From the NCBI GenBank assembly GCA_001972305.1, contig BDDD01002046.1, positions 117,498 through 181,497 of the forward strand: 64,000 nt of DNA. The letters are read 5' to 3'. A program made the translations under genes and the position numbers. Positions 52,831-62,749 of this stretch are shown here, piece after piece. How positions within the stretch are numbered: the stretch's first letter is position 1; each line of letters starts with the position of its first letter. The stretch comes from Cephalotus follicularis. Lineage: Eukaryota > Streptophyta > Magnoliopsida > Oxalidales > Cephalotaceae. The notes under the pieces are model-generated. The model made no database searches. It was not told the DNA's origin and saw nothing but the letters and a program-made list of their open reading frames with translations.

Positions 52831-54153
52831 CCTCAAGGAAGAAGAGAGCAGAGAAGAGAAGAGGCTCCTCGGCAGAAGGAGGAGCAACAACAACAACAAC
52901 CCAGAGGTGTTATCCACACCATCTCTGGGGGGGTCGCGTCTGGGGGCGACGACTCGAATGCAAGAAAGGCCAATGGGAGACAGTCCCTTGCTGTGCAACA
53001 AGTTCCTCACAGCAAAAGGCTCAGAACTGGAGGAGATGAGGAGGTAATATCCTTCTCCGAGGTGGACTATGAGGGAGTACGTCTTCCTCACGATGATCCA
53101 GTGGTGGTTACCCTTCTGGTAGAGCTCTTTACCATGAAGAGGATTCTCATTGATAATGGCAGCTCGGTCGACATCCTGTATAAGCATGCCTTTGATCAGT
53201 TAAGGATTTCGGCCGACCAGCTGAAGCCAGTTAAAACCCCACTGATTGGATTTGCAGGTGAGACGATCCATCCTCTGGGATCTATCAACCTGTCCGTAGT
53301 TGCTGGAACGGCCCCACGCCAGACTCAAGTCGAGATGACATTCCTGGTGGTGGATACCCCAAGTCCATACAATGTAATAATAGGGCGACCAGGTCTGAAT
53401 TTGTTGGAAACCATAGTGTCCACGAGGCACTTATTAATGAAGTTTCCCACAAGGTTTGGTGTGGGGGAGGTTCGAGGAGATCAAGTGGTGGCCAGGAGAT
53501 GTTACAAAACTGCCATCACGGACAAGGGGAAAGGCAAGGTCCTTACCATAGCAAATGTGGAGCTCAGAGGAGACATGGAACCTGAGCGTCCACAGCCCGT
53601 AGAAGATGTTCTCCAAGTGCCCGTGGAAGAGGGCAATGATGAAAAAGTACTTCAAGTTGGCTCACAGCTTGGAGAGGCGGAGAAGGATGAGTTAATAACA
53701 TTCCTCCGTGATAACAAGGATGTGTTTGCATGGTCGGCAGAGGAGGTCCCTGGCATCAGTCCAGATGTGATGGTTCACAAGTTGAGTGTGGATCCATCCA
53801 GGCCACCGATCAGACAGAAGAAGAGGAACTTTTCCCCTGAGAGGCAACAAGCAATAGCCGAGGAGGTGAGCAAATTGCTACAGGCAGGCTTTATCCGAGA
53901 AGTGCACTACTCGGACTGGCTAGCAAAATCTGTGTTAGTCAAGAAGGCCAATGGGAAATGGAGGATGTGCATAGACTTCACTGACCTCAACAAAGCCTGC
54001 CCAAAGGATAACTTCCCTCTCCCGAAGATAGATCAGCTGGTGGATGCAACCTCGGGCTATAGAGTACTAAGCTTCCTGGACGCTTATTCGGGGTACAATC
54101 AAATCCCAATGCATAGACCGGATGAGGAAAAGACAGCATTCATAACTGACTAG
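52831..54153 (+). pseudogene. TE15 protease and truncated RT
   Basis: Continues the gag frame. RILIDNGSSVDILYKHAFDQ has the D-N-G-S active site usual for the Tat lineage, followed by YNVIIGRPGLN. The linker ends DKDVFAWSAEEVPGISPDV. RT opens with FIREVHYSDWLAKSVLVKKA, WRMCIDFTDLNKACPKDNFP and SFLDAYSGYNQIPM, and breaks at TAFITD, before the catalytic YVDD. A TAG follows at 54151-54153. RT palm, RNase H and integrase are missing; the sequence joins directly to the 3' noncoding and antisense-ORF region. Confidence 0.92.
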
Positions 54154-55129
54154 AAAATGTAAGAGTTGGTAAGAACAGAATTAATTGAAGAGACAGAGAA
54201 GACAAAGATGTTATACAAGTTTGCTCAGACACTAGGGGCGGAGGACTATCCTGCTCTTCCTCGCCCTCTGATTCTTCCTCCTCGGATCCGTCCGAGGAGG
54301 ACTCATGTCCAAGGACCACACTAAGCCCTGCTCGGACCAGACGATCCTCGGTTACGGTGGAGTTCACATCCTCTGGCTCAAGAGCCAGGAGCTTACTAAG
54401 TCCAATTTTCTCGGCCGAGGACAGGCGAGACTTTCGGTTTAGAGACGTGACGTCCAAGGACGTGCACCAAGGGGAGGGAATGAATCCCTCAAAGTCTTTT
54501 ATCAAGAAATATTTCCCTCTCCAGTTTTTTATTGATTGGGTGGGGTTGAGAAGAAGTTTTTTAACCCCCGAACGGGAGTTGAAAAAATATCCATTTGTTT
54601 TGGGGGTGGCCGAGATGACATGGAACTCCTTGAAGAGATTCACAGTAGCTGTCACCTCGGACTCTATACATCTAACTAAGGAACCTATCATGAAGCCCCA
54701 AAATTGAGGCTGGAGAAGAGAAGGATGAAGACTAAAGCTAAGGAGGACCGAGATGGCAAAAGAGGGAACAGGGACCCTCAGACCATGGGAAAGAGCAGCT
54801 TCGAAGACCACAAAGAGGCCTTCTCGGCTCTCAGTAACTACCCGAGGATCCTTAGGAATACTGAAGGTCAACCCACGAGGGAAATTATACTTTCTGGTAA
54901 GCCGTTTGACCTCGGCTTGGCTAAGTTTGCTTAAACCAAAGGCACAATCCTCAGGCAGAGGATTGGCCTCTGCAGTGGGTGCAACAGGGTCACCCACCAC
55001 AGCCCCTAGGCTACCTTCCACATCACTTGGCCTCTCAGCAGGGGGAACCACCATAGCCAAAGGTACAACAGACAGGGGAGAAGAAGGGGAAGAAGAAGAA
55101 GACCCAACTGAAAGTTCTTGACTAGCCAT
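54140..55129 (-). CDS. Antisense ORF protein of TE15 (Tat-type aORF)
   Basis: An uninterrupted 329-codon frame on the strand opposite to gag-pol, between pol and the 3' LTR. The start is ATG at 55129. Residues 1-60 are Ser/Pro-rich. LTRKYNFPRGLTFSIPKDPR begins a globular part, with HGLRVPVPSFAISVLLSFSL, then QFWGFMIGSLVRCIESEVTA, resembling the plant putative gypsy-type transposon domain (Transposase_28-like). An acidic Ser/Glu tail (SSSDGSEEEESEGEEEQDS) follows. Extra antisense ORFs are known in Tat-lineage elements; the function is unknown. Its last residues overlap the RT deletion junction by 14 bp, so the C-terminus is probably not native. Confidence 0.8.
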   Translation of the reverse strand: MASQELSVGSSSSSPSSPLSVVPLAMVVPPAERPSDVEGSLGAVVGDPVAPTAEANPLPEDCAFGLSKLSQAEVKRLTRKYNFPRGLTFSIPKDPRVVTESREGLFVVFEAALSHGLRVPVPSFAISVLLSFSLHPSLLQPQFWGFMIGSLVRCIESEVTATVNLFKEFHVISATPKTNGYFFNSRSGVKKLLLNPTQSIKNWRGKYFLIKDFEGFIPSPWCTSLDVTSLNRKSRLSSAEKIGLSKLLALEPEDVNSTVTEDRLVRAGLSVVLGHESSSDGSEEEESEGEEEQDSPPPLVSEQTCITSLSSLSLQLILFLPTLTFSSQL

Positions 55130-55323
55130 TAAAAGAAGAAGAAATCACCAAAGAGAAGAAAATGGTTTAAAGAAGCAAAGGATCGACATAAACTTACCAA
55201 GGTTTGATTCGAAGAGTTGAAGAAGAAAAGGATTGAAGACACTGTAGACTCAAAAAGCTCTCAAGAAGCACTGTGAGTTTAGAAGTTTGAAGAATCGAAA
55301 GTTGTATTGTGTGAAGAACAAAA

Positions 55324-55334
55324 GGTTTTATAGG
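55324..55334 (-). promoter_or_regulatory. Candidate TATA box for the antisense ORF
   Basis: The minus strand reads CCTATAAAACC about 195 bp upstream of the antisense ATG, followed by an AC- and CT-containing leader (TTCTTCACACAATACAAC) with no ATG seen before 55129 on a quick reading. It would give an antisense transcript independent of the damaged LTR. Confidence 0.6.
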
Positions 55335-55721
55335 CCCTTTCCTCGGATCCTGGCCATCCACTTCGCATAAGATCCAACGGTGGGAAGAAAGATTGTCAAA
55401 TCAAGTACGGGAAATGAAAAGGCAGAGGCGGGAATTGCTCTGAGCATGACACGTGTCAAACGTACTCAATACGTAACTTTAATGATAAACATAACGGTTC
55501 AATGCTCGAGGTCACTTAATGACAGAGAAGGCAGACCAAAGGTCAAGCGTTAATTCTCGGCTCAAGCAGACTATGTCATATGTCAGAGGAGCAACGAAGG
55601 CAATGCTCTCGCCCTCAGCCCATTTGTATAAGCAAGAGCTACCAAGAAATATTGCAGAGGAGTCCTGCCTGGGCCATGGCTCTCAACTCTGGTCCTCCTC
55701 CTCTGACCAAACTCAGAGAAC

Positions 55722-55739
55722 AAGGACCAGGGGGGCATA
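55722..55739 (+). other. TE15 polypurine tract
   Basis: AAGGACCAGGGGGGCATA directly precedes the 3' LTR start TGATAGAGG at 55740. It is the plus-strand primer site for cDNA synthesis. Confidence 0.88.
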
Positions 55740-56641
55740 TGATAGAGGAAAAATATGTTAATAAAAACAAGGACACGTGTCCACTGCAGACTTGACCAGT
55801 TGTCCATCAGGGGTTTGCAAGCTTGACAGACAGGTCGTGCCGAGGAGCACGCACATGATAAAGGATGTCCTTCTCGGACCAAGAGCCGAGGATCATTACT
55901 TTTCGAAGACAACACTCTGAGACCACAAGTCCGAGGACACTCCTCGGACTCAAAGGCAAAAGACCATATTCACGGTGCGAGGGCCGAGGACACCCTCAGC
56001 CCAAAGTATCTATCAGGTGAAGAACAGGAGATACGGTCTCCTGTACATAGAAGCAGAGGACCTCCTCCTCGAACGAACTCACACTTGTTCCATCCTCGGA
56101 ACCACAACAGAGACCAACTTTCCTCTGCTGCCATATCACAATCAATATTACCCTAAAATGCAGGACCTCAACCTTATCTACGGGATAAGGAGATTGCCTT
56201 CAGCAGATTTGTTGGGATTTATGCTTATCCAAATAAAGAGATAGAGTCCCAATCAACTACAAACAAAAGGAAAGTAGCTACATTACAGGCGGAGATAAGG
56301 GAATGTCTGAGATCCTCGACATTTCCTAGGGGATCACGATCACATCCGATTCACAAGCTCTATCAGTTACAAAAACTTCACTATAAATACAAGTTCAACA
56401 TACTGAACAAAGGTCAGCAATTTTTACATTCAAGAGAGCATTATTTCACCTGCAACTTGACTAACTTGAGCGTCGGAGTGTCCCCGGGAGAACAACCTCC
56501 TGGGCCTTCACCATTATTGTTACCTTGTGCAGGTGTCCGAGATCAATTTCTTCCTCACAGGCATTCGTGGAAAGCGTTTCTCTTAACAAATAAAAGTCCT
56601 CCACGTAGGATACTGTTGAGAGAAGGTTTTCTGTATCAACA
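55740..56641 (+). repeat. TE15 3' LTR
   Basis: 902 bp, TGATAGAGG to TATCAACA. It contains repeated CCGAGGA-type words (55850-56100) and an apparent TATA/leader near 56390 (CTATAAATAC, then CATTCAAGAGAGC). It is complete and followed by the right GTAAC duplication. Short open frames here are not genes. Confidence 0.92.
56390..56400 (+). promoter_or_regulatory. TE15 3' LTR TATA box
   Basis: CACTATAAATAC about 245 bp before the LTR end fits a Pol II core promoter. The 5' copy of this promoter is deleted, so it could only drive transcription outward into TE14. Confidence 0.6.
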
Positions 56642-56646
56642 GTAAC

Positions 56647-58076
56647 AGTCAGTTGTTTTGCCCAGAAAATTTTTGTTTTCAACTTTTTGATCCATTTGTT
56701 CTCCCAATCAATCCAGGTCTTTTCTAAACACTGTAATAAATCTGTTCTAGGTGTTTAATGATTCTCAGACCCTTATATGAATGAGTTTGGTGTCTTTTAG
56801 ATTGTTGTGCTTCAAAGGGGAGTTTGTACGAACAATCTTTTCAAAAGTGCTTTTGTGAACTCATAAGATACGGATTTCTATCGTTCTTTGGCTATCTGGT
56901 TTTTATCAAACTAAAATCAGTTTTACGCTATGTTTCTTCATTTTATGGACTTGAATTGTGTTTTATGCTATATTTCGGAAATAAAGTTGGTTTTTGACAT
57001 TTTATGAATTTAAATGTTCCTGACTTTATTCTTATGCTATGATACGTTACGAAATGATCATCTCTTTATATTGAAAAATAAATGAGTTGATTTTTTGACT
57101 ATGAAATGTATGTTATGAAATCTTTGGTGAACGATTTTCAAATAGGTTTTGAGAAAGCATATTTATGTGTTTTTAAAGTGATGTTTTCGAAATGATTGAA
57201 TACTGAGTATTGTACCCACCTATGGGGCGTACCATAGGCATGTCGTAGGTCTGGCACGGGGACATGACACTTCCGTAGTGGTGTGATTAGTCTACGGCGT
57301 CTCTGAATGTTATGAATAAATCCCATGAGGTGGATTTATGGATCCGCTATGTATGATAGAGGCGTATGAATCGGTTCTAGTATATGGATATGTGATATGA
57401 AATGATATGTGAGAATTGACTTGTGTAGTGCCGTACACTGCAATTCTAATAGGCATGTGGAATTAGCGCCTCCCTTGCCAATCTATGTATGAAATGTGAT
57501 ATGTATGTGGCTTAGTATGATTTTATGAATCGTGAAATGATATTTTTGAAATGTTTTGTATGTTTCGAAAGATATCATAATTGGTATTTTATGGAAATTC
57601 GAATATGATTAAACTGTTTTAATTGCATAAGATTTCTTTTATGAATTTTATTGAAGTCTTACTGCTTTTAAACTTATCATTTTCTGCTTTTTCTTTCTTT
57701 ATCCGTACTGAGGTTTGCTCAGTCGCGTTTTTGTTTTCCATGCGGCAGGTTATCAGGAGCAGCGGGGGAATGTGTGAATGAGAGATGACCACCTTTATGT
57801 CATGGATTCGTAGGAGTGTGATCCTTATGTGTATTTGGTTTTAGTGGTCATGAACAATAGATTATTTGGTTGATGTTTCGGTATTTGACTTTTGAATTAT
57901 GTTAAGTTTTAGGTTTTGAACAGTTTTTTTTAGTTATGTTATGACCACCACGTTTTGGCTAATAAAGTAATGTTTATGTTCAGTTAAAGTTATGCCTAGG
58001 TTCAGATAGGTTATGATATGTTATGATAGGTTCTGTATTATGACCTGTGGCGACTCCCGCCGTTCGGGGTGTTGCA
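56647..58076 (+). repeat. TE14 5' LTR, right part
   Basis: Resumes after TE15 with AGTCAGTTGTTTTGCCCAG, matching 63950-64000. It contains the GGCACGGGGACATGACACTTCC block (57250), the tandem stems CTGAG/CTCAG (57708-57722) and GTCGC/GCGGC (57722-57746), and ends GGGGTGTTGCA at 58076. No coding is seen. Confidence 0.9.
57708..57746 (+). other. Conserved tandem LTR hairpins, TE14
   Basis: CTGAG-GTTTG-CTCAG, followed by GTCGC and GCGGC arms (one wobble) around a 15-base loop, 330-368 bases before the LTR end. Counterparts are at 10163-10187, 23256-23280 and 32344-32367. Confidence 0.65.
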
Positions 58077-58081
58077 GATTG

Positions 58082-58092
58082 TGGTATCAGAG
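58082..58092 (+). other. TE14 primer-binding site
   Basis: TGGTATCAGAG, complementary to initiator tRNA-Met, five bases after the LTR end. Confidence 0.92.
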
Positions 58093-58245
58093 AATAGGGT
58101 TTTTTTCCTTAAAAGACCTAACTAGGTTTGACCTGTGAGATTGGGTAGACACTGGGTTAGGCTTCTTCATTATGATCTGATGATATGATTTCGGTTTCAG
58201 TTTTTGTTCTTTATATTGTTTCATGTTTTGGGTGCCTTTTCGTAG

Positions 58246-59340
58246 ATGGTACGTACAAGGAACACTGCTCAAAGGACTGCAACCGTTGAGGCTCAGGAAG
58301 TCAGAAATGAGCCTACTATGGAAGAGTTAGTGCGTCAGGCAGTCGCTCAGGAAGTATGTCGTGTGATGAGTCAGTGGAATCAAGAACAAGGTCGTAGGGA
58401 GCCACCTGCTGAGGAGGATGCTCCAGCTGATGTTCAGTTGGGACAGGACTGACACACTTACTTATATCTTGCTTGAGCGCTTCCAGAAGCAGAGACCACA
58501 GTCTTTCTTCTCAGTCATGACTATTGTGGAGGTTGAGCGCTGGATTGCTCATATGGACAAGATCTTCGATGTGCTTGGTTGTAGTGATGAGCAGAAGGTT
58601 AAGTTAGCTGCTTACAAGCTTGAGGGTGATGCTCAGAAATGGTGGAAGTCTCTGGGTTTAGCTAATGGTGGTAACTATGTGGAGACTTTGACCTGGTCGG
58701 AGTTTTGCGAAGTCTTCTATCAGCAGTACTTTCCCGCTGCTGATAAGGAGGCATATGCCAGTGAGTTCATCAATACAAGACAGAAGGATGGAGAGTCGGT
58801 CACGGAGTTTCTGACCCGTTGTACTAGACTTGCTGGTTTTGCTGGGTTCGCGGCGGGGACAGCACTAGAGCAGGCTGAGAAGTTCAAGAGGAAGTTGCAC
58901 TATCAGCTTAGGGGTAAGTTGATTAATACCAGGTTTGCTGATGTTTATGAAGTGGCAAATGCAGCAAAGAATATAGAACTAGAGAGGCTAGATGTCCAGA
59001 CAGCTCGTCGGGAAAGTGATAAGAAGAGAAACAGGGGAGATTCTCAAGGGCAAGGTTCTGGACAGAATAGTAAGAATAGAAATGGCAAACGAGGAAGAAG
59101 GAATGATAACCGGGGACAACAACAGCCCGGTAATGATCAGAGGCAGAAATAGGGAGCTGCGGATGTCCAGATTGCCAAGTGTGATGTTTGCGGCAGACAG
59201 CATCCAGTGGGAGTGTGTTATAAGGCTATCAAGGCCTGTTTTGTATGTGGTTAGAAGAGATATTTCGTGAAGGATTGTCCTGATCCTCGTGCGAAGGAGA
59301 GGAGGGGGAACAATGCAGATCCCAGACAGTGCAATGTGGG
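58246..59340 (+). pseudogene. TE14 Gag
   Basis: ATG at 58246 (MVRTRNTAQRTATVEAQEVR) about 150 bp after the primer site. A frameshift lies near 58420-58450. The capsid core is VMTIVEVERWIAHMDKIFDV, LGCSDEQKVKLAAYKLEGDA and VTEFLTRCTRLAGFAGFAAG, with a Gln/Asn/Gly-rich basic tail. A TAG at 59150 replaces Gln. Knuckles are CDVCGRQHPVGVC, then FVCG followed by TAG and K-R-Y-F-V-K-D-C, where the knuckle His is lost. The TAG after FVCG is at the same codon as in TE2. Confidence 0.9.
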
Positions 59341-59773
59341 AGGTCGTGTCTTTGCTATCACGACTCAGCAGGCTGCTAATGCACCAGGAACTATTTCGGG
59401 CTTTATTTATGTTGGTAACCGTAGGTCTTATGTGTTGTATGATACTGGATCGACCCACTCGGTTGTAGCGAGGTCTTTTGTTCGGCATCTTGGGATGTCT
59501 TAACAATTGCTTGAACCAGCTTTGGTTCTTTCGACCCCTACGGGTTCTTCTGTTGTGATATCTGAGTGTTTTTATGCTTGTCCTCTTGTTTTTGATGATC
59601 GGATTCGTGATGCGGATCTTCTTCCTATCAATATGTATGACTTTGATATAATTCTGGGTATGAACTGGTTGGATCGTCATCGGGCTACGATTGATTGCTA
59701 TGCTCGGAGGGTTCTGTTTGGGGATGTGAATAGACCTGATTTTATTTATCAGGGTTCACAGCCGAGAAAATAA
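59341..59773 (+). pseudogene. TE14 protease
   Basis: FAITTQQAANAPGTISGFIY, then VLYDTGSTHSVVARSFVRHL with intact D-T-G; a TAA near 59501 replaces Ser, then FDIILGMNWLDRHRATIDCY. A TAA ends it at 59771. This is the intact counterpart of the D-K-S fragment in TE6. Confidence 0.9.
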
Positions 59774-60795
59774 GTGCAGGTTATATCTGTTTTGAATGCT
59801 AGGAAGGTGGTGGCTAAGGGCGTTGAAGGTTTCTTAGCCGTTGTGAAGGATGTCTCAAAGTTTGAGCCTCGCCTTGAGGACTATCCTGTGGTTAGAGAAT
59901 TTTTTGATGTGTTTCTGGAGCAGTTACTGGGTTTGCCATCGCAACGGGAAGTAGAGTTTACCATCGAACTCATTCCTGGAGCGGCACCTTTATCTAAGGC
60001 ACCTTACAGGATGGCACCGTTGGAACTGCAAGAGTTGAAGGAACAGTTGCAAGAGCTGTTAGATCGGGGTTTCAATCGGCTAGTGTTTGACCGTGGGGTG
60101 CTCCTGTTCATTTTGTTAAGAAAGACGGTTTTATGAGGCTATGCATAGACTACAAAGAGTTGAATCGGATTACTGTTCGGAATAAATACCCTTTGCCTAG
60201 GATTGATGACTTGTTTGATCAACTCCAAGGTGCTCGGTATTTCTCTAAGATCGATTTAAGATCGGGATATCATCAGCTTCGTATAAAGGATGAAGATTTG
60301 CCTAAAACTGCTTTTCGTACTCGGTATGGGCATTATGAATTTCTGGTGATGCCGTTCGGACTCACTAATGCACCGGTAGTTTTCATGGATCTGATGAATA
60401 TGGTGTTTCATGAGTACTTGGACCAATTTGTGATTGTGTTCATAGATGACTTTCTTGTGTATTCCAAGTCGAAGGAAGAACATGAAGAACAGCTTCGTAT
60501 TGTGTTGGGTATTTTGAGGAAGAATTAGCTATACGCGAAGTTCTCGAAGTGTGAGTTCTGGTTGGAACATGTGGCGTTTTTGGGTCATGTGGTTATAGCT
60601 AAAGGTATCAGTGTGGATCCTGCTAAAGTTGAGGCTATTACTAAATGGCTGAGACCTACCATAGTGACGGAGGTTAGGAGCTTTTTGGGCTTGGCTGGAT
60701 ACTATAGGCGGTTTGTGGAAGGCTTTTCCTCTATAGCCTTACCACTAACTCAGCTTATGAGGAAGGGAGCTAAGTTGGAATGGAATGAAGAGTGA
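59774..60795 (+). pseudogene. TE14 reverse transcriptase
   Basis: Linker RLEDYPVVREFFDVFLEQLL, LSKAPYRMAPLELQELKEQL, then a frameshift around 60075-60135 in the GFIRPSVSPWG region. The palm (60133-60528) is open: [49 protein letters not shown] and [12 protein letters not shown] with an intact FIDD. A TAG near 60526 precedes the thumb, [18 protein letters not shown] and [20 protein letters not shown]. It is the best RT in the window apart from the frameshift. Confidence 0.92.
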
Positions 60796-61369
60796 GAAGC
60801 AAGCTTCGAGAAACTGAAGAATGGTCTTGTGTCAGCATCGATTCTTCGTTTACCATCTCGGTCGGGTGGATACCTGATATACAGCGGCTTCTAAGAAGGG
60901 TTTGGGGTGTGTTTTGATACAGCACAGTCATGTGATAGCTTATGCTTCAAGACAGTTGAAGCCCTATGAAGTAAACTATCCTACACATGACCTTGAGTTG
61001 GTAGCAGTAGTGTTTGCGTTGAAGATCTGGAGGTACTACTTGTATAGAGAAACTTGTGACGTCTTTACCGATCATAAGAGTTTCAAGTACATCTTTACGC
61101 AGAATGAATTGAACATGCGTCAGAGAAGGTGGTTGGAACTTCTGAAAGACTATGATCTGAATATTCAGTACCATCCTGGTAAAGCAAATGTGGTAGTTGA
61201 TGCTCTTAGTCGGAAGAATTTTGGGAGTATAGCGCCTTTGCTTACTCAGCCGCAGTTGATAGCTGATATGGAGCGGATGGATTTGCATCTGTATGTTAGA
61301 GGCTCTGAAGGTTTTGTTGTTGCAATGAATGTAGAACATACTCCTATATCTCGGATTAAGACAGCTTAG
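60796..61369 (+). pseudogene. TE14 RNase H
   Basis: After a TGA near 60795 the domain reads [20 protein letters not shown]. The first motif (SDAS) is damaged by a frameshift near 60880-60900. Then [48 protein letters not shown] and [15 protein letters not shown] (Asp kept, VADAL changed to VVDAL). A TAG at 61367 ends it before integrase. Confidence 0.88.
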
Positions 61370-62565
61370 AGTGATGATGGTGAGCTTTGGGCCTTAGTCA
61401 AGAATGTTGAAAAGGGTAAGCAATCAGAGTTTCGTATGGATGAGCATGGTGTGATATGGCTGGGTAATCGGTTGTGTGTTCCAGCAGATTCTTCTATCAT
61501 AGATGTTGTTTTTTCTGAGGCACACAGTTCTCCATTTTCTATACATCCAGGTTCTACGAAAATGTATAGAGACTTGAAGAAGAACTTTTGGTGGAATGGA
61601 ATGAAAAGGGATGTAGCGAAGTATGTTGGGAGGTGTTTGATCTGTCAGCAGGTAAAGATTGAGCACCAGCGTGCTAGTGGTTTGTTACAGCCCTTGGAAG
61701 TTCTAGTATGGAAATGGGAGAGCATATCAATGGACTTTGTTACGGGTTTGCCGAGAACTTTCAGACGGAATGATACTATCTGGGTAGTAGTGGATCGATT
61801 CACTAAATCGGCTCACTTCTTGGCTATCCGAGAGGACTTCTCTGTTGATCGTTTGGCTGAGGTGTTTCAGCAGGAGATAGTGAGACTACATGGGACTCTG
61901 GTATCCATTGTTTCGGATAGGGATCCTCGTTTCAATTCGCGATTTTGTAAAGGGTTTCAGAAAGCTTGGGGTACTAGGCTCAGTTACAGTACAGCTTTTC
62001 ATCCACAGACAGATGGGCAGACTGAGAGGACCATCCAGACCTTAGAGGATATGTTGAGGTCTTGTGCATTGGATTGGACTGGGAACTGGGATGAGTATTT
62101 GAGCTTGGTGGAGTTTGCCTACAATAATAGTTGGCACGCTAGTATCAGTATGGCTCCGTTTGAAGCACTTTATGGGAGAAAGTGTCGAGCTCTGACATGT
62201 TGGGATGAGGTTGGAGAGCGAGTTATCGAGGGACCCGAGCTAGTGCAGATCACTACTGAGAAAGTGGCAATAGCAAGGAAGAGATTGAAAGCAGCTCAAT
62301 CTCGATAGAAACGTTATGTGGAGAGACATCGGAGGGACTTGGAGTTCAAGGTAGGTGAACATGTGTTCTTGAAAGATTCACCTTAGAAAGGAGTCCGGCA
62401 TTTTGGGCTGAAAGGAAAGTTGAGTCCACGGTTTATTGGACCTTTCGAAGTTCTGGAGAAGATAGGCGTGGTTGCTTATCGTTTAGCTTTGCCTCCGCAG
62501 TTAGCGCACGTCCATAATGTGTTCCACGTGTCTCTTTTTAGGGGTTACAGTATTATCCCCTACAT
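61370..62565 (+). pseudogene. TE14 integrase
   Basis: The core is open from 61436 to 62308: H30, H37, C67 and C70 (zinc finger) and D100, D161 and E197 with 35 residues between the last two. All catalytic residues are present. After a TAG near 62307 the C-terminal domain continues (EFKVGEHVFLKDSP, a stop, [40 protein letters not shown]), with a frameshift near 62550. Confidence 0.92.
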
Positions 62566-62749
62566 TTGGTTCACTATCCATTGGACAGTATTCGAGAGGA
62601 TCTATCTTGTGACGAGGAGGCTGAGGCTATTCTGGATCGGCAGGAGCGCGTTACACGAAGCAAGATCGTTTCTTTTGTGAAAGTGCTATGGAAGAATCAT
62701 CTCGAATTTGAGGCCACTTGGGAGCTGGAGGAGCATATTCGGGAGCGAT
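62566..62749 (+). pseudogene. TE14 chromodomain, 3'-truncated
   Basis: [20 protein letters not shown], then NHLEFEATWELEEHIRERS. In TE2 the same stretch ends RYPHLFV and stop. Here the sequence jumps at about 62749 into LTR sequence (TCTATTTTATTTTG), losing the last codons, the PPT and the first 209 bp of the 3' LTR. Confidence 0.9.

Larger units (their letters stand above)
51432..56641 (+). mobile_element. TE15, Tat-type element with antisense ORF, internally deleted
   Basis: Starts TAATAGAGG at 51432 (TG changed to TA compared with the 3' LTR) and ends TGTATCAACA at 56641, flanked by perfect GTAAC duplications (51427-51431 and 56642-56646). Order: 97-bp LTR stub, gag, protease, truncated RT, antisense ORF, PPT, 902-bp 3' LTR. 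Two deletions removed most of the 5' LTR with primer site, and RT palm, RNase H and integrase. Sense coding has only two stops, so it is a fairly young element. Confidence 0.92.

Noticed and set aside
54140..55129. Host gene captured by TE15
   Set aside because: Position, strand and domain fit the known antisense ORF of Tat elements; no introns or host-gene similarity are visible.
58988..59680. 230-residue minus-strand open frame over TE14 gag-protease
   Set aside because: It is antisense to clear Gag and protease motifs, has no family signature, and a similar shadow exists over TE2.
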